Of a DNA stretch of 64,000 bases, positions 33,831 to 44,284 are shown one piece after another. The stretch comes from Sipunculus nudus (lineage: Eukaryota; Annelida; Sipuncula; Golfingiida; Sipunculidae). Each line of letters starts with the position of its first letter. Positions within the stretch are counted from its first letter, which is position 1. Where the stretch lies: NCBI GenBank assembly GCA_026874595.1, contig CM049308.1, forward strand, positions 81,082,124 to 81,146,123, read 5' to 3'. A program made the position numbers and the translations under genes. Under the pieces are notes generated by a model that did no database searches, was not told the origin of the DNA, and worked only from the letters and a program-made list of their open reading frames with translations.

Positions 33831-36030
33831 CCAGTGCATTAGATGTGGAGTATTTTCTTGCTCTTGTAAGGCGGTAGGTGATTTTGGTTTGTGTAATTTT
33901 CTTTATAATGTATTTTTGTTGCTTAGCCATTGCCTTGTGGTTTGTTGTGTATCTGAGTGTCAATACGATGAGTGCGCCATCAAAAACCACACCATGTCTA
34001 CTTAAACACGTTTAAACAAAAGGCAACCAGGTCCGTAAGTTGGTATGCCATTTTCATAGGCCACCGGTAAAAAAAAATCCTAATTGATTGTGTGTCTTAT
34101 CAGAAGAAAAACTTTCCGCCACAGGAATTTGGACTCCTGTACAATGAATGGAGGCTGAATGTTTAGACTAGATCGAGACCAGCGTCAGCATGACCAAGAC
34201 GGTGGCATTTTTAGGCGATACGGTCGTCTTCTCTTTAAAAGGGACCTTTGTTAGGATTACTATGGACGTTATGACGTTAAAACTTTTACACCGTAGCGCA
34301 TCTTAGTTTGAACCTAACTGCATCAAGCATATTGACAAGAAAAGGGATTTTTCATCATGCGATTTGGCCTATAAGAAGTTATTTTTTTACTTCCAATATT
34401 TTTTATTTTTCTCACCTGCCATGATATAGGAAGTGAGAACGTAGTGGTAACGACATGGCTTTGTGTCCTTCCCTGTATCACAAACTGAGCATTAACTCAC
34501 AATAATTTAAGTATGTCAAAATAAACTAAGAAGCATGGATTATTATGCGTTTTCTCCCTTTTTTTCAAGCAAAAAATGGTATAGGACATAGTTCCACGTG
34601 TAATTGCATATTTCGGGATTTATCTGACATTTTAGTGACCATTGGTTGCTAGCACTCGTGAAGCCTGTACCAACCTACCGACGAATGCCTGTTGGATTAA
34701 TTTAGAGTCATTTCCGTCTGAAGTCGACCACGCAGACATTAAACCAGATCGGCTTTTTACCCTGGCTTGTTTGCAGAAGTTTTATTGGCAAATCTGGACA
34801 CAGCCACGCATAATGTGTACTTGTTGCAAAAACCAAAACTAATAAGTTTATCGAGGCACAGGAATTTCTCTTTCATGTGGGCATTTATTTCTATGAATAC
34901 CCATCATGTCAAAATTAGAACTCAGGATGCATTCACGGTACAGTACAAACGAATCAAGATGACTATAATTAGTTGAATTAGAAAATAGAGCGTATTTTAT
35001 GTTTGACCGAAAAAAAAATGATGGATGTAATAGGAAGGAAAGACATTGTCGAGACATCGGACTTTAGAAGATTCTACGCAGGGAAATTAGTTGAAACGCA
35101 ACGGAATCGGTTTTGATACCTAAAATACTGTCTATTAACTCGTGGATTCATCTTAATTGCACAACAAGAAAAGGTCAATGGAATAAATCCCTTTTTGTAC
35201 TGGTGAAATGCCTCTGATGGACTCCCGTGTCTGTGTAAAAACTGGCCAGGGATAAGTGTCCTGCAGGTGAACATGGGAGTTCCATCAACGCCTGTAGTGC
35301 ATATCGAATAACAGACAACATACTAATAGAAATCATGCGGCTGAGATATAACATGCATACATTTCCCCTATTTTTATTCTTTCAATACTTTCAGTTCTTT
35401 CAAAGACGTACAAAAACCAAACATAACATATTTCACACATTAAATACACGAACATATCAGTTTACATTTCGTGGATGGAAGACATGTCAGTAACCTTCAA
35501 GACTGCAAATACACAGAGGATATGCATACATTAAGGGGATATTTTTATTTTTGTTTCATCTACTCAAACCTATTAATACCAGTTTGCAGAAAATTATTAA
35601 TTTAATCGTTGACATGAAATACCTTATGAGAGAAAGTTATAAGGAGGTTTGTTATAAAAAATGAAAGTGACATGAGTACCCATATCAGAGAAAATTATAT
35701 GGAGCTGAACAGTTAAATTTAGTGATGAAACAGGTATGGAAAAAATATACAGATACATAATATATGCTTATATATATTTTTATTGGCCTAAATGCCTGCT
35801 TGAAGTACGGTTGAACCTCTTTTATCGGAAGCATTTTATGGACGTCAATTGTTCATATAAATAATGATTCGGATATTTGAAATTTTTGATCATTTGCAAG
35901 GTGTAAACATTATATTACATGCATGTAATTTAGGAGTCAACGTTTATGGTAAATAAAAATGAAATATATTTCACGACTATTTCTTTATCATAACATTGCT
36001 TACTGTATATTCTTGTTGACAGATAAATAG

Positions 36031-36260
36031 CCCCCCCCCCCCGCCGTAAGAAGGGAGGACTTCTTAAATGGTCCACGTCTGTCCGTCTAACCGTCCGTCA
36101 TTCCGCCCGCCGGTCCGTCCGTCTGTTTCACCCCATTCACTTACCAATTAAAAAAAACCCCGGGTGCTTTCTTCAATAAATTTTACAGACATTCCCTGCA
36201 AATGACTGATATGCGATTACAACCTGTAGGTGTCGCCACCTCCCGTTAGCGATTTTCTGC
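36031..36260 (+). repeat. Fragment of the HINE-like family, with a C12 tract
   Basis: A C12 run (36031-36042) is followed by a GTCCGTC-rich stretch as at the left end of the elements at 17.5 and 24 kb, then AGGTGTCGCCACCT at about 36229, a variant of the family's GGTGGCGCCACC palindrome. A weaker GTCCGTC-rich stretch lies at about 5205-5245. Confidence 0.45.
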
Positions 36261-36936
36261 AGTCCAAAATGGCCTTTTTCACATTCCTTCAGACCAATCA
36301 GTAAATAGGAACATTTTAGCCTTAAATCATATGAAAGTATTTATTTGAGATATTGGAATTCAGTGAATACTACACTGAAAAGAATTTTTTTTCGGACAAA
36401 TGTTTCCACCGAAATTTTGCTGATCAGGAACTTTTCTGAATTCACATATTTTCATATATGGTGCAAAATCTTTTACACTTTATCTGAAACACTTGTCCAA
36501 TCATTATCAATTTTATAGACATGTTTGATGTTCATTTATATGTTATTTTTGCCTGAAGATGGTACTACCTCTGGTAGCCTACTCTTTGAGGTGATTTTTT
36601 TTCTGCTTATTCCTCAATTAGTCAGAAAATGTTTAAATTTTATCTTTCCTGTGATGGTCAATTGTATTTAAGACCAAGGGAAATTAAGCAGTTTTCAAAC
36701 TGGCTTCTTTATGCAAATTCAAATGTTACCAATCTGAAGATTTTACCATTTGAGGTGTTTTCAAATATGATGTTAAATCTAGTACCAAATATTTCAGCAA
36801 CAGCAGGAATTGTTAGCTTAAAATGTACAGGCATATTACTTGGCCGAAACTATGACAACCATTTATTTTTATAACCTGTCCCGCGAGGTCTCTTGTTTAG
36901 ATCTGTTTAGTATACAGTTTACGTATCTATTCAGAA

Positions 36937-37040
36937 GCGGGTCCAGGGGGTCCGGAACCCCCCCCCCCCCCCTTTTTTTTTTTTAAATCCAGAGCAACCT
37001 TTTTTTGCGGCCTGAACCCTCCCTTTTTCATATGCAATCA
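36937..37040. repeat. Remnant with GGGTCCAGGGGG and a C15/T12 tract
   Basis: CGGGTCCAGGGGGTCCGGAA precedes C15 (36958-36972) and a T run. It resembles the GGATCC-AGGGGG remnants at 14.3, 43.4 and 62.9 kb. Confidence 0.4.
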
Positions 37041-37689
37041 ACCACCTTTGGTTAAATAGTTTTCCGCTTTCCAACAATATTGTCTTTACTAACAGCTTGT
37101 ACATTAACACGCCCGTACATCTGTCTACCACACGTTTTCACAATCGGTTCATGTTTATGTATCCAGAGAAAACCAAAATATCACATAAACCCTATCGAAT
37201 AAGGCCAATGAATAGCTAGCGGTATTTGTGCCATACTGACTTAATTGCCATTGTGGTGGTATCGTCATGCCTTCACTCAAGTGTACAAATTAGAACGTTA
37301 TTTCTAATTTTTAAACTGAAAGCTTCTCATCTTTTATCTGTACGATGTATGCATTAAACATGCATTTCATCTGTTTGATTTTTATCCACAGCAAGTTTAC
37401 ACAATAATTAATGGTCTAAAATGTCTTAACTTTTTTTGTGGGTTAAAACCAATTCAATTCCAAGAAAACAGCCTGTCGGTTAATCAAATATGGCTGCTTG
37501 CGTGACATTTGCTGCTAGGGATGCCCTTGTGCGTTAAAGACTTTCACTCTTCTCCTGGATTTTCCAAACTAAGTCTCAAGATTATGTACTGGGTATATCC
37601 TGTATGGTAAGTAAACCTTGATACATAAGGAAATACATAGTACAAAAATTAATGGATTGCTCATTGCTTTCTGATCTGTCGCACATGAG

Positions 37690-37905
37690 CAAAATCGGAC
37701 TCCGGTCTCGCGGCTTTATTATGATAAAAAGACAAGCGGGCCGTATTTATTCATACTCAGAAGCAGAACAAGTGTTTGAGCAGCAGAAGGGGAGGTACTG
37801 AGACAATGTGCTGGGGCTTCATTTTCTGGGAAACTTATGTATAAAGCAAAACAATACTGATGGTGTGACAGAGCGGGCATAATAGTGATTATGTCCGTTT
37901 TAGAT
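37690..37905 (+). mobile_element. Right-end fragment of the TTAA-flanked element family
   Basis: AAATCGGACTCCGGTCTCGCG...GACAATGTGCTGGGGCTTC...GGGAAACTTATGTATAAAGC...CTGATGGTGTGACAGAG...GCATAATAGTGATTATGTCC matches the right half of 47970-48465 and 59088-60151. The left half is absent. Confidence 0.7.
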
Positions 37906-38556
37906 ATAATCTTTGCTGCATCTAAGCCGCGGCACCATAATTCCCCTTATTGTGCTGGCTGGAGGTGTTATCCAGCTGAAGAGGGTTCATTTCTCCATAG
38001 AGTATGACTCACGTTTTCGACGGATTTCCTTTGTGTGAAAGTGTATTTCGATCAACATCCGGGAATATATGGGAATAGCGTTTTTTTTGCACTACCTTTG
38101 TGACATATCATTCCCGGTATCAGAGCATAAAAGCCTGTTAACAGGAACAATATATTACAAGTTGTCTTCGCAAATGAAGCGATCTTTTTGTCTGTGGTTA
38201 TAAACTTCAGGTGCAAACGCTTCCATGCCACTTATACAATTTGACATTTCTGTACTGAACCTTCCTTTGTTTACTGGCATTTCTGTACTCAGCTGTCCTC
38301 TTGCCGGTTGTCCAGTAAAGCCGAGATGTATTTCCCCATCATATTGTTTATATGTTTCTACAGTTCTTTCCATCCTACGCGTTTTTTTTTTTTAATTAAA
38401 AAAAATACAGGATCATTACATATTGTTGGAACTGTCTGATAGATGATGTTGGAGAAATTCCCCTATGACAATCAAATTTCTTAAAAATATCATTAACGTT
38501 CTATTAATAAGACTTGGTGAAATTCCGGGAGGACGGGGAGTACTGGGTGTGTGTGT

Positions 38557-38574
38557 GGGGGGGGGGGGGGGGGG
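38557..38574. repeat. Poly-G tract (G18)
   Basis: Preceded by a short (GT)n run. Confidence 0.95.
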
Positions 38575-39269
38575 AGTAATATCGAGCTTTCACCATTTGT
38601 TCTTTTTGGTCACCATTTGATAATTTGTACCATTATTCCGTTTAAATACATCATTTTTACCGTGGGAATGTTACAAAAAAGGAGACTTTAGGGGATTCTT
38701 CAAAACAAGTGACCCATGGCTCATGACGCTTAATTGACTAGCATGAAATTTCAGCCTAACATTAACAGTAGGAATTTTATCATTTGCAAGCCATTTGATA
38801 TAAACTTTACATGATCTTGATCTTGACAAGTAATTCAACAAGGTTCTCCTTTGGGTGATGGGCCATAAATATGTGAAGACAGAAACTGGTCATGACTGGT
38901 CTATACAGGGCTTACAATAGAAAAAAAGATCAAGGTCACCAGTTGAGAACTTGAGGAGAATGAGAACATATCAACTTTGAGGACAAAATGTAAATTATCA
39001 CGTTCACAAAAAAAATTCTGAAGATGATGAACTATAATTCGGCTGATTTGACCTGGTAACCAGTTTTTAATAAGTCAAAGATCATTGTGGAAACAACTTG
39101 TGAGCAACATATTATAAAACGTCTGCAGTACTTCAAGGTGTATACTGGTAATAATATTTGAATATTTCTGCGGATTTGACTCTGAATATCAAGGACAAGG
39201 CCACCAAGTTTCGAACTCCTCTGAGATATGGTAGAAATAATGTGTTTTTTAAATTTCAGAAATAAATAT

Positions 39270-39500
39270 GCCCCATTTCAAAAGTAATTGCTACTGGTGA
39301 TCAAGTGGTTATGGGTTCGAATCCCATAGCCTCTTATACTTCTTCGCTAAGAACCTTAAGCTAGATCTCCTGTGCAGCCACGAGTGTGCTTATGTCAGCA
39401 CTAGAAATGGGATCCGGATTAAGTGCCATCTGAGTATGGCGGGCCCTGGCGACCATAAACCGTGCGTGAGCTGTGTAGCGTCCCAAGGGATGAACCACCG
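39270..39500 (+). mobile_element. SINE-like repeat with tRNA B-box
   Basis: GGTTCGAATCC at 39314-39324 is a perfect B-box, set inside TATGGGTTCGAATCCCATA, which forms a T-arm-like stem. The expected A-box spacing is not kept (TGGTGATCAAG is only about 18 bp upstream), so the tRNA head seems internally deleted. A GC-richer body follows (TGGCGGGCCCTGGCGACCAT). Boundaries approximate. Confidence 0.5.
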
Positions 39501-39559
39501 GGAAGTTATTTGTAAAGTCTTCTGAGCCAGATATTGGGTAGGGTACTTAAACCCTGCAA

Positions 39560-40060
39560 CATTTTATCCCTGCAACTTTCTTTTTTTAACGATGGGGCCA
39601 ATTTTTTTTTTTTTTTTTTTTTTGGGGGGGGGGGGGATATAATAAATATACCAGCTATCAGGACACCAAATGAAACCACAGTTGGGAAACTGATACCATC
39701 CATTTAATTTAGCAACAATCAAAGGGGGAAAATGCATAACATTAGAAAAAATACAGGTGGCGCCACCAGTCTACAGTCCCTGATGAAACTAGTTATGATC
39801 AATAAACATACAAGGCTCAAAGACACTAGGTTAAACCAAAGCTGAGAAACTAATACGATTGCGGTCATTTACGGGTGTCCAAACTATAGGAAAAGGGTAG
39901 AAATAGAGAAAATAATCGGGTGGCGACACCATTATGCAGCAACGGATGAAACTGTCCATGATCAATAAGGAAAGCAAGAATCATGCCAATCCATGCATTA
40001 ATGTGTGGGGAAACTGAAACTTTTGTATCCTTTGCCCTATGGGTAGGAGGATATAGGTCA
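39560..40060 (-). repeat. Minus-oriented fragment of the HINE-like core, with T22/G13 tract
   Basis: TACAGGTGGCGCCACCAGTC (palindrome 39756-39767) followed by TGATGAAACTAGTTATGATC is the reverse complement of the block around 24270-24320. A second variant GGTGGCGACACC with ATGATCAATA follows at about 39930-39970. T22 plus G13 (39602-39636) sits at the left. Confidence 0.65.
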
Positions 40061-40448
40061 CAGTAACTCAGTGACTACGGGGACTAAAACAAACAAGTGG
40101 ATTTAGACAACCTTTCAAAGAGCTGACCTAATAGGTCGTGACTTCAGCAACTGTTTAAAAAAGTTTATTTGTGGGGACATTTAAAAAATGCATCTATAAA
40201 TCACAATAGTTATCTTTATGATGGCATTGTTGTAACAATCAATGTTATTCTAGAATTTTCTATAATAACGTTATTAATATCATACAGTGGTGATCTTGTC
40301 GGGTTTGCATGTTTTCTGTTGAGAGTCCATATACTCATATGATTTGTAATTTGTGCAAATTATTTAAATACATCAAATCAAAACTTCAATCAATTAATTC
40401 TAGAATGATTTATATTTTTAACAAAATTACTTATATTTTATTTTACAG

Positions 40449-41156
40449 GAGGTTTCTCTCATGATAGGCTTCTATTCTTCTTAGAGAAACACAGTGTCGG
40501 CAAATTTTACTTAGAGAGTGCAATGGAATACGCAGTCACAATCAGAGAGCAGCTGAACTTATTCTACTTCAATACAACGCTACACGAAGAACTTACGAGT
40601 ATGCGAGAGCAGATCCTGCTGAACAATGCTACAACCAGAATGGTCCAAATGGGTGAATGGTGGTTCGGCAACATGACTAAATATATCAACATTCTGAAGG
40701 TCATTCAAGATAGCCTGGTGAACAATCTCGTCAAATCGATGGATGAAGAAGTTCAAACATCAACTGTAAACGTCACTGTGATGATAACAGTGTTACTATC
40801 GATCTCAGTGATCAGCCCCGCTGTTGTTTACTTAATTGTTACAATCACTAAAAACACTCACGATATTGCTCAAGTTTTGAATCGGCGCGGGAAAGAACTG
40901 ACAAAACAGAAGAGGCGAGCGGATTTCCTGCTGAATCAGATCTTGCCGGGCAGCGTCGCAGAAAGGTTGCGGAATGGTAAGAAAGTGCTACCGGAAGCGT
41001 TTGATTCTGTCACGATATTTTTCTCAGACATTATGGGTTTTACAGAGATGTGCGCAGACTGCACCCCTATAGAAGTGATAGACATCCTGAATAATCTGTA
41101 CGTCGCCTTCGATGAGACTGTAGACGGCTACGACGCATACAAGGTCGAAACCATAG
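40449..41156 (+). CDS. NIT-domain receptor guanylate cyclase: end of NIT domain, transmembrane helix, start of cyclase domain
   Basis: Exon of 708 bp from acceptor TTTTACAG to donor ATAG|GTAAGG, phase 1 on both sides; the frame is open from the first base. It opens with GGFSHDRLLFFLEKHSVGKF (end of the NIT domain). N-glycosylation sequons NTT, NAT and NMT follow. A hydrophobic helix VTVMITVLLSISVISPAVVY continuing to LIVTI (nt 40769-40846) is the only membrane span. Then come a charged helix (RRGKELTKQKRRADFLLNQILP) and the catalytic domain: VTIFFSDIMGFTEMC (first metal Asp at 41027-41029) and DAYKVETIG (guanine-recognising Glu). Only about 30 residues separate membrane and cyclase, so no kinase-homology domain is encoded. 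The Met at 40523 is internal, not a start. It would make cGMP from GTP at the inner face of the membrane. Confidence 0.95.
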
Positions 41157-41329
41157 GTAAGGCTTCCTAAGCTTCAATTAAAGGCCACACCAAAAAATAT
41201 TTGTTCTACGGAATAAATTTTTGGTGGTGAATGCGGATCGAGTCTACGATATTAATGATGCTAATCGCTGCCTTTGACTTACTTAGACCATTTAAACACA
41301 TTTAATATAGTACTATATTCTAATTTATT

Positions 41330-41475
41330 AATAAACTTGTAAACTCTAAATTTTATTTGCAATATATGAATATTATTCTCTGAATAGTAGGGGGGATTTT
41401 AATTACCATCCCCTCCACCCCCTTGCCAATAAGTGAGGAGATTATCCCCTCCTATACTGACACCCCTGCCCAGAA
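41330..41475. mobile_element. Right-end fragment of the CAGTGGCGTCAAT hAT-like family
   Basis: TTTGCAATATATGAATATTA then TTCTCTGAATAGTAGGGGGG...CATCCCCTCC...CCTATACTGACACCCCTG matches the right end of 57756-58212 (TTTGCAATATTATAATATTA..., ...CCTATATTGACGCCCCTG). The left end is not found. Confidence 0.6.
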
Positions 41476-41608
41476 GGGTGTAAAGATCATTACTTACCTT
41501 GGTGAAGGGGTGTACATTTCCTCAGATCTTATTCAAGGGAACTGTTCGTTTGCTATACAAGCATTATACCAAAGATATCTGCATACGGCATGAGTTTTAG
41601 TCTGTATG

Positions 41609-41770
41609 GAAAATGACAGCCCCCACCAGCGGTTTCGAGAAACTAGGAGGAATAAACCTGTCATGGGTAGATAAGGGAACGGGGATGGGATGTGATAGTA
41701 CTCCGTGGACAGTGTTCGGGCGAGGATTTATCTGTGAGCTTTTTATACCACGCCCAAATCCCCAGACTTT
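41609..41770. repeat. Dispersed repeat, sister of 7285-7520
   Basis: Shares the GACAGCC-CCAC...AGCGG..GAGAAACT and GATAAGGG..GGGGATG blocks with the copy in intron 1. Family unknown. Confidence 0.5.
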
Positions 41771-42579
41771 AGTAGGATACAGTCATCTAGTTTTATGCGT
41801 TTGCATGAAATATTGTTTAAAGCCGGTATACTTTTTGAGGACATGCAGTCATTGTAAAATAGAAATGTTATTACTGCTATTTTAAACAGTGTAAGTAATA
41901 AAACCGATTTCTGTGTTTTAACACTTGAAAATCCTTGTTGAATAAACCATTCCATGCTTTTATCATCATGTATTAATACTTCTGGAAACCTTTCGTGTGA
42001 GGAAATATTACTAATACTACACCACTGCAATATATTACTATCCGAACAACAACAGCTCCGGAAAAGGAGAAACTGCAATTGAAAGCGATGGATCAGTCCA
42101 GCGTTAAAAACTGAGGAACGCTCAGAAGTTGGCAGCATCGGTATAAGAGATTTTAGCATAACATGGTGCAAAAATGAAGAGCTTTTCACGAGGTAACCCT
42201 AAAATTTTCAAACCAGATTATTGCAATTAAATTTCATTTCCTACCACGGTACTTAGTGACGCAATGTGGGCGCAGGTGCATATATTGATAATTCAAATTA
42301 CGTCATTACGCTCTGACGCACACAACTTGGCAGTGTTTCCTTTTTGGATTAATGTTTTTCTCGCTCCCCCTGTTTCTTCTCTCTGGTGTACTGGTTTACA
42401 CCTGACTTTTAACTTTTTGGTTGATGAATTTGTTCGATTGATGGAGAACGCATCGCCTTAGCCGTAAAGTGAGCCGGGCACACTGCAGCCGTGACTACAT
42501 GACTCAGAGGGCTGGCATATACAGATATTAGCATGTACTTGAGTCGTGACACAAGTCATCGGGGGAAAGTACTCTAACC

Positions 42580-42603
42580 GCCATCCATCCATCCATCCAT
42601 CCA
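42580..42603. repeat. (CCAT)n tetranucleotide repeat
   Basis: About five to six tandem CCAT units. Confidence 0.9.
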
Positions 42604-43249
42604 AATGGTGAGCTCCACAGGCCAGGGCAAATGACCTTCATACTAATAAATGACTACCCCTGACTCGGTATAGCCACAATGCCCTATATCACAAAGGTCA
42701 CCATTAGAAAAAATTCAATGATTACCTAAAAACACTCAGCAAAGTGTTCTTTTCGATCTTATCCTACCTCTAATTTTCATCAAATTCCTCTCGTAACTCT
42801 TTGGAAAAGTCACTTACAGTCAAACTAACCACAATTGTGACTGAGTAACCAGCCAAATAATCACTGACACTGGATTAACCGATTGGATGTATAAGACGGC
42901 AAAAGGCCAAGTATTCCTTCTTGGTAAGACAAGTGGACTTTTTACCCTATATCTTTTCTATTATTTTATCTAAAAACGAAATCTCATCTATCGCCAACAA
43001 TTGAAGGCAACAGTATCTATCAGTAAAAGAGAAATGATACCCTGAAGGGTTTTTTTTCCAATCAATTTAGTTCAATCAATGATTACTTGATAGCTCCACG
43101 GGTGTGATCACTGGTACATTTGGTACTACACAGGCTGAAAATTAAATGAAATGGCCCGTAAAGGACAGGACCAGGCAACGATTTTAGAGCACCTTGACAT
43201 CTCATTCCGGAAGGAAGATGGGGAAGGGACAGGGAAGCATATTTGGAAG

Positions 43250-43455
43250 ATTTGACCGGGAGTGGGGCCAAACCAGGAATTTGAAAGGGGGAGGGGGGGG
43301 GGGGGTGTATGTGACAAAGTATTAAAAAAGTCCCCAGGTCCGGGAAAAGAAGTCTGTTACACAACTAATGTTTTTGATACCCTTAAAAAATTTTAGCAGC
43401 TAAAAAAGGAGGGTCCAGGTCCAGACCCCCTCCCACCTATGGATCCGTCACTTAT
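43250..43455. repeat. Poly-G tract and GGATCC-type remnant
   Basis: G13 (43293-43305) is followed by GGGTCCAGGTCCAGACCCCC and CCTATGGATCCGTCACTTAT, resembling the 14.3-kb remnant in the opposite orientation. Confidence 0.4.
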
Positions 43456-44284
43456 ACAAATAGTCTTTCAGACCTGAGGCCAATTAAAACATTTTCAATT
43501 CCAAATCAAGATTTTTATAAACCTTCAATTTCGTTTAAGTTTAATGTATTGGGGAAAAAATATTAATTCTTAATCAAATTTCATAATTTTTGTTCAACTT
43601 CAGTTCACAACAATAATTCAACACGACCAATTGATTTAATACATGACATTTCACTATACTACGTGTGTGTGCTGCAGGGATGAGCTCTTTCAAAGGCGTT
43701 CAACAAGTATTATATTAATATCATGTTAATACTTTTATTAACACCGTGCAAATGTTGTTGTATGTTACTATTAATCTTCTGAGCTTTTTCAGTATTTCTC
43801 TTTGTTTACCCTTTTTTCCAGAATGCACCTTAAAGTAGAGTTGAGCTTCCAGTAGAGCAGCTCTAGGTACATTCAATATAGTACTCTCTATAACCTTAGG
43901 CATTCCCTTAACCAGGACACGGTCAAATCAGCGGTATCACATCACATTCTTAATGCCATAGCAGCACCCGGGAAGTAACAAAATGTAACATGTATTAGCC
44001 ATCACTTTGCCATGCGTTAGTTATTACTGCTGCCTTACTTACTGCATGGCGGATTTGACAGGTGAACTGCTCCATGATAAAAGCTACATCTAATGAACGA
44101 CACTCAGGAAAATGGGACAGTGAGAACAGGTGTTCATCAATTCAGATCTATTCATTTCAGCTTGCAAACCTCAATTCCAATTCTTTTCATTTCCCATAAA
44201 TTTCAATATATTCAATTTCCCTTCAGTTCGAACTCATTCAATTTTCTCTTCAAGTAAAATTCAATTCAGGGGGTTTTAATTTGA

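Larger units (their letters stand above)
173..40448 (+). other. Intron 1 of the NIT guanylate cyclase gene (40,276 bp, phase 1)
   Basis: The intron is bounded by GTAAGT at 173 and by the acceptor TTATTTTACAG ending at 40448. The flanking exons read through in frame into one continuous NIT domain, so no missing exon is required inside. Its content is repeats, listed separately. I see nothing recognisable beyond AT-rich unique-looking sequence at about 2.25-3.4, 3.65-4.9, 5.0-5.7, 6.4-7.25, 9.05-12.2, 12.5-13.3, 14.5-16.7, 20.55-21.35, 27.3-27.8, 32.2-32.85, 33.0-36.0, 36.3-37.65 and 37.95-39.25 kb. Short open frames there lack family signatures and fit chance or repeat translation. Confidence 0.85.

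Noticed and set aside
39300-39330. Functional tRNA gene
   Set aside because: Only a T-arm/B-box is convincing; no acceptor stem or correctly spaced A-box. Better explained as a SINE head.
40523-41170. A separate 215-codon gene beginning at the ATG at 40523
   Set aside because: The frame is open back to the acceptor at 40448 and continues the NIT domain from exon 1-172. The apparent end at 41170 is intron read-through past the donor at 41157. It is an internal exon.
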